From: Paramacrobiotus metropolitanus
Lineage: Eukaryota; Tardigrada; Eutardigrada; Parachela; Macrobiotidae
NCBI RefSeq assembly: GCF_019649055.1
Contig: NW_026570753.1
Coordinates: 1 to 10,170, forward strand
Length of the DNA: 10,170 nucleotides
Reading direction: 5' to 3'
Every line of letters begins with the position of its first letter. Within the stretch, counting starts at the first letter, position 1. Positions 1-7,400 of this stretch are shown here, one piece after another. Made by a program: the position numbers and the translations under genes. The notes under the pieces are model-generated. The model was not told the origin of the DNA and searched no databases. It was given only the letters and a program-made list of their open reading frames with translations.

Positions 1-14
1 CAACGTGTACTTGG

Positions 15-3000
15 TTATCGCCCGCGGTAGGAGTTCACTTTCCGTTGAGCTCTAACTCCTGTCGCCTCGAAAATTTCAAATTTCGGCGATGGCTTTGGTT
101 CCGGCTTGGGTGGCCAAGTCTTGGCAATTCCAAGTGGGAGTTCCCATTCGACGTACTGGTTGTCGATATCCGGTTCGAACATGTCGCTGTATTGCATATG
201 GCCAAGTTTTATGCCCTTCTTCAATATTCGCGGTAGGTGAGTCATGTTCTGGATGTTTATCCAGGCCGTGTCGATCTGAGGTCGGATCTCGATCTTAGCT
301 TCTATCGGTCGGATAGGTCGGTGCTTCCGCCGTAAAGTGTAAAAGTAGATGGGTCTCATCGGGTCCATTGGTCTGGCTGTCCGTACCTTGATAGAGCACG
401 TTGAGTAAGGTGGGAGAGAGACTCGCTCGCTGTTAAAGACCACCTGTCGGTCTAGCGGCTTCGAGTCGATGAACGGGTCCAGTGCTAGATGATGGACTTG
501 TGGGTGCTTGTTGCCCAAATTCAACTCCGTGATCGAGTTAACTTTTGCAATCCGGACCTTCTGTGGGCGCGGTTGCTCCGACTTCTGTTGGTCAGTTAAG
601 TTAACCGAGGTCGGTTGTTCGGTTGACAGCTGTTGGACTACTATGGTTGGAGGTCGGAGGTCGTGTTCCTCCGGTTGGCCTCCTCCAAATTCCCGTAAAA
701 TCTGAAGTTGTTCGAGTTCCGCTTGTTGTTCGACATCGACTGGCTTTTCCTGTCCGGTTTGTTCCGGGGGAGGGTCGACTATGAATTCAGTGTGGATGAT
801 GGACCGCAAGGCTTTTGTCAGCCGGACGTCATAGGTCGGTTCTTCGTCCTCCTCGGATGAGTCGTCCGAGTCGTCATTCCGCGGTTTATCTGACCTGCAG
901 TTTCGTACTGACGGGTCGAATTCCTCATCATCATCCTCTTCCTCGGATTCTTCCGAAGGTTGGTTATCGGAGTCTGTGTCCGGTGAATCGCTCGAACTTT
1001 GTACGTCCGAGACGTCCGAATCGTAGTCTTCGAACTCTATGGCTGATCCACTTTCAAGGTCGACCTCTGGCATGTTACCATATCCGACTTCTGTGGTCGG
1101 TGGCACCTTGCCTTTTGCAAGTTCTGAGGTCGGTGGGTCGGCCGTATCCGTCGGTTGGGTCGGTCGACTTTCTCCTTCCTGTTTCTCCAGGTCGGATGGC
1201 TGTGAGCTTATGTTGCTCAGCCAATGGTTAACTACTGATTTAGTTTTCCGGCTTAGGTTCACCTTCCGATCTGGTTGCGGAGGGGCCGGTGACGACGGTC
1301 TGCCGTCAACCCAAGTCAGGTCATGATGGGTCTTCAGCGTCCGGATGACTCCATCAATATTGTCGTTGCAGATTATGCAACGTTCTGGTCGGTCAGTTTC
1401 GCCAATTTGCGTGTGCTCAGTTGGCTTCTTCAGGTCATTGACGAATTTGACTTCCTTCGGAAAGTGTTCCGTGATTGGCGGTAACGGGTCGGGGATCGTC
1501 CTTGTTATTGAGGTGTCCTCGCCGTACCGTTTCCAAAACGCAGTTGTAGTCGATTCTCCGTACAACTGTACTTGTCGCATGTAACTGAAGAGTGCTCCGC
1601 CTAGTTCTTGGCAGGGTATCTCCAGAGGGCGTGGTACTGGAAGTCCGTATTCCATGTACTGCCGATGGATTGGGACTCGTTCGTCTTCCCATTCCCAAGC
1701 TTCATCGTCGATGTCTTCGTCGAGGGCCAATACAGGTTCGCATGTCCGTTGTGCTTCCTGTATCTGGTCCGTGGTCACCGCTCCGTTCTGTTGGAGAGTG
1801 GCCATCATCTCCAACGTCCGTCGGTCGAGAAAGTGTTGTATTCCCGTAAACCAAGTCCGGTACTTTTGTTGGACTTCTAAGATGGCATCCGCTTCCGTTG
1901 CGGATGCCTCTGGTATCGGGATAGACTTTACTGCCGTCTTCAGTATGCGTTTCTTCGGACGTAGTTTTCCAGTTCGTATCCTTTCTTCGTACGCTTCGAT
2001 GGCGTTGTGCAGTTGCATCTCCTCGATCAGAGTCCGGTTGGTATCCCGGCAGTCACGGCAAATGTTGGGCGGGGGGTTTGACGGGTGATCAAGCCGACTT
2101 ATCCTCGCTTCAGTTATTACCGTGCCCGATGCCTCTGGTATCGGGATAGACTGCACTACCGTCATTCCTCCAGGTCGTTCCGGATTAGGAATGGGCGTTA
2201 ACACGAAGGTGAACTTGGAATGAAGGTAATCACATCCAAGTAACACTGGGATATCCGCGTTGTTCGGTTGAACGTGGAATGTATGATGGCTCGTAAATCC
2301 CTGCAGCGTTACCGGTACGGTGCAGCAGTGGGTTACGGTGAAGGCAACTTGTCCGCCTACGCCAAGTATCCGAGTGTAATGGCCAAGAGGTTGCATTGGC
2401 AGGTCGTTTTGTTCGCAGAATCGTTGTTCGATCAGCGAAGTCTCTGCTCCTGTGTCGAGCATCGCCATGGTGGGCGTCGGTCCGATCTGGATTACGTGTG
2501 TCCAGGCTCTGACCGTCTTCGGTTTCTTGTGAGTCCCTTTTTCGAAGGTCACTTCCCGTACAGTCGGCGTGATGGGAATTAAGGAGACTGATCCGCCTTC
2601 TGTTGGCGTCAGCGTACCTTGGATTGGTTCCACTTCGGTTACGACCACTTCATGTGCCTGAGGTCGGTTAGCTACTCCGTCCTCCAGCACGTCGGTGGGA
2701 GTTTCGAACCGTCGTGTTTGTTCTCGTATCCGTTCTTCTATCGAGGTTTCTGTTGGCCTCACTTGCGACCATATGTAGTCAAGGTTGACGAACGTCCGAG
2801 ATCCGGCTACTGTTCTAGCCGGTTGAGGTTGTTGCTGGGAGAGGTCCGACTCCTGCTGCAGCCAGTGAGCGGGTGCCTGTGCTTCCAGAGGGACTGTTTC
2901 CCATATTTCGACTTCTCCTTCCGATTCTTCGGTGAGGTCGATAGCTGCCATTGTTGCAGCGTATCTATCCGTTGCGCGTGCGGATGATACTCGGGGGTAG

Positions 3001-3617
3001 TTTCTGTTGCCCCTTTGCGTGAATCGGCGTCCCGGTCCTCCGCGTCTTGGCCCTTGTCTGGGCTGCTCGGTTGGGTTTCTTCTCACCGGCAGTCCGGTCC
3101 AACTTCCGTGGCCGGTCCGTCCTGCGTCACTTTCTGTGGCGGGCGGCGCAGTCACATTGTTCGTGCTGCGTAGGTCGGGCATTTCTTGCGTTCCGACCTC
3201 CGACGTTCCAATGCCAAGTTGAGGTATTGGGTCGGCCGGTCCGGGCAATCCCTGCGTTCCGGCCTCCGACGTTCCAACGCCGAGTTGATGCGCTGGGTCG
3301 GGTGAGTCGGGCATTCGTTGCGTTCCGGTCCGGATCTCGAATTTGCCATTGTTAACAAAAATTCCGAGTCGTTCTGCCATTGTTCTGGCCGTTGTGGCTT
3401 CATCTGTTGAAGCCATCAATGCGTTGACGAATTCTTCTTCCGTGCTGTTATGGTCCAGACCTAGTTGTCTGACCAAGGCATCCATCCGTTGGATGACTTC
3501 CCCTTCTGTTGTGGGTATGGGCGATTCTCTCCGGTTAAAGTGAAGTTGGTTAGTAGGGTTATCCTTGTCCGGTGGTTCGGTGGGATGTCGCAGGTCGAAT
3601 GAGTCACCGGGGCTCAT
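15..3617 (-). CDS. Pol N-terminal ORF: retropepsin-like aspartic protease, long insert, pre-RT linker
   Basis: 1200-aa frame starting at an ATG at 3617 and ending at TAA (15-17); the same phase is open upstream to the UAG at 3741. Residues 97-145 hold a 22-residue tandem repeat, and residues about 179-210 are Arg/Gly-rich. Residues about 365-472 are a retropepsin: catalytic DTGA at 388-391 (D388 codon 2454-2456), a hydrophobic strand before it, and VLLGCDYL at 458-465, the usual C-terminal I/L-L-G motif. It should cleave Gag and Pol during particle maturation. Residues 490-497 and 565-572 are identical SIPIPEAS peptides. Residues about 575-772 look globular, with C747-X2-C750 and H764-H765. 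Residues about 857-930 are strongly acidic. Residues about 1040-1145 resemble the beta-rich segment found between protease and reverse transcriptase in Gypsy elements. No reverse transcriptase motif is present before the stop. Confidence 0.8.
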   Translation of the reverse strand: MSPGDSFDLRHPTEPPDKDNPTNQLHFNRRESPIPTTEGEVIQRMDALVRQLGLDHNSTEEEFVNALMASTDEATTARTMAERLGIFVNNGKFEIRTGTQRMPDSPDPAHQLGVGTSEAGTQGLPGPADPIPQLGIGTSEVGTQEMPDLRSTNNVTAPPATESDAGRTGHGSWTGLPVRRNPTEQPRQGPRRGGPGRRFTQRGNRNYPRVSSARATDRYAATMAAIDLTEESEGEVEIWETVPLEAQAPAHWLQQESDLSQQQPQPARTVAGSRTFVNLDYIWSQVRPTETSIEERIREQTRRFETPTDVLEDGVANRPQAHEVVVTEVEPIQGTLTPTEGGSVSLIPITPTVREVTFEKGTHKKPKTVRAWTHVIQIGPTPTMAMLDTGAETSLIEQRFCEQNDLPMQPLGHYTRILGVGGQVAFTVTHCCTVPVTLQGFTSHHTFHVQPNNADIPVLLGCDYLHSKFTFVLTPIPNPERPGGMTVVQSIPIPEASGTVITEARISRLDHPSNPPPNICRDCRDTNRTLIEEMQLHNAIEAYEERIRTGKLRPKKRILKTAVKSIPIPEASATEADAILEVQQKYRTWFTGIQHFLDRRTLEMMATLQQNGAVTTDQIQEAQRTCEPVLALDEDIDDEAWEWEDERVPIHRQYMEYGLPVPRPLEIPCQELGGALFSYMRQVQLYGESTTTAFWKRYGEDTSITRTIPDPLPPITEHFPKEVKFVNDLKKPTEHTQIGETDRPERCIICNDNIDGVIRTLKTHHDLTWVDGRPSSPAPPQPDRKVNLSRKTKSVVNHWLSNISSQPSDLEKQEGESRPTQPTDTADPPTSELAKGKVPPTTEVGYGNMPEVDLESGSAIEFEDYDSDVSDVQSSSDSPDTDSDNQPSEESEEEDDDEEFDPSVRNCRSDKPRNDDSDDSSEEDEEPTYDVRLTKALRSIIHTEFIVDPPPEQTGQEKPVDVEQQAELEQLQILREFGGGQPEEHDLRPPTIVVQQLSTEQPTSVNLTDQQKSEQPRPQKVRIAKVNSITELNLGNKHPQVHHLALDPFIDSKPLDRQVVFNSERVSLPPYSTCSIKVRTARPMDPMRPIYFYTLRRKHRPIRPIEAKIEIRPQIDTAWINIQNMTHLPRILKKGIKLGHMQYSDMFEPDIDNQYVEWELPLGIAKTWPPKPEPKPSPKFEIFEATGVRAQRKVNSYRGR
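1903..1927 (-). repeat. 25-bp direct repeat, second copy (encodes SIPIPEAS)
   Basis: Second identical copy of the 25-base segment at 2128-2152; it encodes residues 565-572. The two copies bracket a 75-residue spacing that contains a C-X2-C (C520, C523). Confidence 0.9.
2128..2152 (-). repeat. 25-bp direct repeat, first copy (encodes SIPIPEAS), just after the protease
   Basis: Identical over 25 bases to 1903-1927, 225 bp away, in the same reading frame. It encodes the C-terminal side of the segment following the protease domain (residues 490-497). Confidence 0.9.
3177..3330 (-). repeat. 66-bp tandem repeat (22-aa unit) near the start of the protease ORF
   Basis: Units begin with GGGC on the plus strand at 3177, 3243 and 3309, giving a period of 66 bp and about 2.3 copies. 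The encoded units share the patterns GTQxxP, a D-P pair, QLGxGTSE, and keep the frame. It lies N-terminal to the Arg/Gly-rich stretch and about 230 residues before the protease active site. Confidence 0.85.
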
Positions 3618-3693
3618 CGACCTTAAGCGTTTCCCGAGGAGTTTCCCCGAGCCGGCCCATTGTTGGGTGACGGCGAGCCAAAGGGCTGATGTG

Positions 3694-3741
3694 GCGGTAG
3701 CATTTGCCGCTGTTCCGGAGATCCCTGTTGACCTCCACCGC
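3694..3741 (-). promoter_or_regulatory. Possible stop-readthrough signal: UAG-CGG followed by a stem-loop
   Basis: The UAG ending the nucleocapsid frame is followed directly by CGG; a CGG triplet after a stop is a known readthrough context in some RNA viruses (best known with UGA). On the RNA, the last G of the stop and the next six bases (3741-3735) can pair with 3700-3694 as a 7-bp stem with one G-U pair and a 34-nt loop. The protease ORF continues in the same phase. The pairing is short enough to arise by chance. Confidence 0.3.
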
Positions 3742-4439
3742 TATTCCGCGGTTTCCGCCCGACCCATTTCCTGAGCCGGCCTGCTGGTTTCCGTTACCAG
3801 CACCGCCCGAGCCTCCTCCTTGTTGGCGTTGGCGCGGGGTGGCACGATCTGTGCCGAGTTCGGGTTGGCCGAACCCAACGGTCCTCCCGTCAGGTATCGC
3901 GTATGCCAATCCTCATACCAGCGGCGATTCGGGTTGTCCTGCACCCGAGTGCCGATGAACGCGCAGCGTGCCTGGGGATGGTTCCCGAACTTGCAGAAGT
4001 GGCAAGTAAAGCTGTCCGCCAGCGTCCACTGAAGGAACAGTTGTTCCATCTTATCCGCATAAGTCGTAAACTGCCGAGCACCTTGTTGTGCTTGGGAAGG
4101 TCGGTTACCCTGTTGGTTTCCGCCTCCGCCGCGGTTAAAGTTACCGCGGCCGCGATTTCCGCCGCCACGTCCTTTTCCGCGACCGTAGCCTCCGCCGCCG
4201 AATCCTTGTGTTGGACTCTGACCGTATGCGGAGTATCCCTGGTTTGGGTTTTGGTTGTATCCAGAACTTCCGTTGTTCTGGTTACTTCCAGAGCCAGGAC
4301 TTTGGCCTCCGTAGTTGTTTACTGGGGCTCCGGCTGCTGGTTGGGGTGCTGCCAAGTTGACAGCTGCCACTCCTGCCCAGGTCGGTTGCTGGACCGGCAT
4401 CATTTGCGCTGGTGGCGTTATCGGTGTGGTCGGTTGCAC
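3741..4439 (-). CDS. Nucleocapsid part of Gag, in the -1 frame: RGG boxes and CCHC zinc knuckle
   Basis: RNA-binding C-terminal part of Gag. This frame is open from 4619 to a UAG at 3741-3743; the leftmost codon usable as a start here is a GTG at 4439, which is unlikely to initiate. It is probably reached from the Gag frame by a -1 shift somewhere between about 4480 and 4440, where composition changes from one frame to the other. Counting from 4439, residues about 30-75 are Gln/Asn/Gly-rich, residues about 79-113 carry repeated RGG and GRG motifs, and C146, C149, H154 and C159 form a C-X2-C-X4-H-X4-C knuckle (3963-4004). A short tail follows, ending at the UAG. The protease frame lies in the same phase after that stop, so a single readthrough would join them. 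A Gly/Asn-rich alternative frame at 3909-3604 overlaps its end and is judged less likely. Confidence 0.75.
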   Translation of the reverse strand: MQPTTPITPPAQMMPVQQPTWAGVAAVNLAAPQPAAGAPVNNYGGQSPGSGSNQNNGSSGYNQNPNQGYSAYGQSPTQGFGGGGYGRGKGRGGGNRGRGNFNRGGGGNQQGNRPSQAQQGARQFTTYADKMEQLFLQWTLADSFTCHFCKFGNHPQARCAFIGTRVQDNPNRRWYEDWHTRYLTGGPLGSANPNSAQIVPPRANANKEEARAVLVTETSRPAQEMGRAETAE

Positions 4440-7400
4440 GTATGTTGCCGAGGACTTTGATATCCCGGCATCATGTACGGCTGGTACACTGTTTGTACTG
4501 GTGCCTGCGGTAAAGGAGCTGGTGTCGGCGTTGTTGCTCGGACCCGGGCATAGTCGGTATCCCGTGATCCCTTCGCCACGTCGTACATCTCCTTTCCGTT
4601 TACGAACTGGCGTATGTAGTCACGCAGTTCTACCGGGGTTGCCGGCATACGAATCTCCAAGGCTTCTCGTAGCTTGGGTTCGTGGATGTTATCCTTCAGA
4701 TGGAAAAGTGCCATCTGGTCCGTGATGGTGTCACATCGGGACTTGATGTTCATCATGGCGTCATAGTACTGTTCTGGCGTCTCTTGTCCAAAGCGGTACT
4801 TTCGTTTGGCCATGGCGGTTACGGCGTTAATTTCCTTGTTTTTGTCGCCGAACCGTTCTTCGAACTTAGCCAACCAAAGGTTGACTGGCCATCCTCCGGC
4901 TGGTTCACTGCCGGCGGTGTCCCTGTGCCATTGTGCGGCCTGGCCTTCGAGTCGTGCGATGAGGTCTGTCATGAACGTGTGGTCCGATTCATGCCATTCT
5001 TGTGCTTCCGCGTAGAATCGACGGATTTGTTTCAACCATCCCTCGAGTTTGTTATGGTCGCCGTCGTATTCCGGCAATTTCTGCTTACGTCCGCGGGCAC
5101 ACACACGGATCATCGTTTCCTGGAATGCCCGGTTAGCCGCTTGTTGGGCGTCCGCGGCATAGGGTGGTGGGGGAGGGTTTGCTTCCCAACCTTGTTCCGC
5201 ATGGTATCCCCGACCTTGTTGGTCTGGGTAATACTGGTTCTGTTGCTCCGGATATCCATAATTCTGTTGTTGTGGATATCCTCGACCTTGTTGGTCTGGG
5301 TATGCCCGACCTTGTTGGTCTGGGTATCCAGCCGGGTACGGTTCCGGCTGAGGAGCTGGTGCTCGTGGTGGCCGTTGTGGCTGTTGGTAGAATCCCGGTG
5401 GAAGGTCGTTCACCCTTCCATGCTGACCTCTGAACGGCCTTCTCGGTGGTGCCCGACCTTCTGTTGGTCGGAACCGAGGCACGTTCTGCGAGTCTTGTGG
5501 GTAGTCGGCGGGGGGGCGTTCCGGATTCGGTTGTCCGCTTCGTCCTCCTTGAGGAAGGTCATTATTGTATGACCTAGCTCGTGTCCGCTGATAATCGGAG
5601 TCGCTTATCGTTAAGCGTCCGAAGTCATCCATGTTGGGATGTGAGCTTGTTCGCTCTCCCAGTCGCCGTCCTGCGCCCCATTGATTAGGCGCTGGTCCAT
5701 TCGGGTGGGACGTGGTGGGCGCTGGCGCATGCATCGATGTGTGTGTTGCATACGTGGTACTAGTGTAGGTACCTGACGTGGCCGTCGTCGTTGTCGGCAC
5801 GTTTGACGTTGGCACATGTGGTGCCGCAGTCGACGTATTCCGTTCCGGTTCTGGACGGTGGGGCAGAGGCTGTTGCTGCGGAGGAGTTCCGATGAGCGGG
5901 TTAGTTGTCACCACGCCCACGAAGAAGTTCTGTTCCTTCTTCTCCTCTTTGGGTTTGATGTCCCACAGGATATCTCGAACTGTTTGCGACGGTTCAAAGT
6001 GGAAGTCCGTTGCCATCGAAGTCCTGTAGGATGGAGGCTCCGTCCTGGATTGTTCCAGGTGTTTCGTTTCCTCCTGGAGACAGCGTACCTCCGTATCCAA
6101 GTCGTCGGTATACGTGGTCATCTCGTCGATATATCGATTTAAGTCATCGATATATTTATCCGCGTCCAGACCGTAGTTGTACAGGTCGTTTTCGCGGACT
6201 TCCAAGTGTGCGATGCGGTTCTGTTGCGCTTCGTACACCTTTTGGGCTTCTGCCAGGCTGTGTTCCAGCTGTGCTCGGAGTCGTTGTTCCTCCTTCAGCG
6301 CGTCATTGAGTCCGTAGACCTGGTCGGCCAGTTGGGCGTTTGCTTGTTCCAGGTCGTTGGTGGCTCTACTTCGGTCGGGTGAGGCAGGTTGCTGGCCGTA
6401 GTGAGCCATTAGCTGTCGTCCTGCCCTGACCAGGAGAGTTTCCATCTCCCTTTCGAGTTGTTCGATTCGATATTTCTGCCGGTCGACCTCGTCGTCGGCC
6501 TGCTTGAGTTCGACAATGTATCTGTCGACCTCGTTCCGGTACACTTCGGCCTCTTCATTGGCCTGCTTCAGCTGTTGGTGGAACGTCCCTGCTGCCAGTT
6601 CCGATTCGACCAAGGCTGTTTGTGTGTCAGCCAGGTCTTTTTCCACGGTGGCAAGGCGTCTCTTCAGTTCGAAGACCGATTCCACGGACGTTGCCAGTGT
6701 ACTTCGGAGTCGTTCGATCTCTTCGAAGTCGTACCGACATGGGTTGTCGGACCTCTTGAGATGACTCTCCAAGTGTTCAATGCGGCGCTGTTGCGCAGCA
6801 ATGCCATTGTTGGCCTCAGCTAGTTCCTTCTCCCATCGCTTCCGTTCGAGCTTATGGGTGTCCTCCGATCGCGACATCTGATTTTCCGTGGAGTTAACGA
6901 TTTGGTCGGCCAGGACGATTTGTGTTATCAAATCCTGGCATCGTTTCCGGAGTCGATCGACGTCTTCGATCTTTTCTGGAGGTGTGGATGCGATCCACTT
7001 CCGTGCCGTGTACTCAAGCGTACTAGCTTGGTACCTGTGGTTACCCAAGTGGGGTGCCACGGGCGTTCGGAAGAATCCATCCCTGCTGCTGGGACGTGAC
7101 ACTTGTGTCGTGTCAAATACGTCGTCCATGGGTGGTGGTGTTCCACTACCCGAGTCGCCAAGTTCGAACATGAGTGGCGACCTCTTCTTTAGGTCGACAG
7201 GTCGACTTGTTGGCGACTTCACCTTCGGTTGAGTTTCTGTTGCTCGGGTCGACCTGCTTTCCGTTGGCGAAGGTCGACTTGACGGTGAGATGGCCTTTTC
7301 GTTAGGCATCGGTATGTTGGTTGGTGATCCAGCCGGGTGAGGTCCACTTCGTGGTGGGGCTTCGGTTTCTCCCGTTTTGGCCGGTAGTTTAGGCCACTGG

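Noticed and set aside
3604-3909. Minus-strand frame with Gly/Asn/Gln-rich sequence overlapping the end of the nucleocapsid frame and the protease ATG
   Set aside because: It starts only at TTG, carries no motif, and would need one shift into it and another out to reach the protease frame. The zinc-knuckle frame already shares phase with the protease. Kept as a weak alternative C-terminus for Gag.
3903-4460. Plus-strand 185-aa open frame
   Set aside because: It is antisense to the RGG and Gln-rich part of the nucleocapsid; the openness follows from the biased composition of the coding strand. No domain or start support.
4682-5572. Plus-strand 296-aa open frame rich in Leu, Val and Trp
   Set aside because: Antisense shadow of the capsid domain and its upstream repeats; its internal repeats mirror the YPDQQGRG units.
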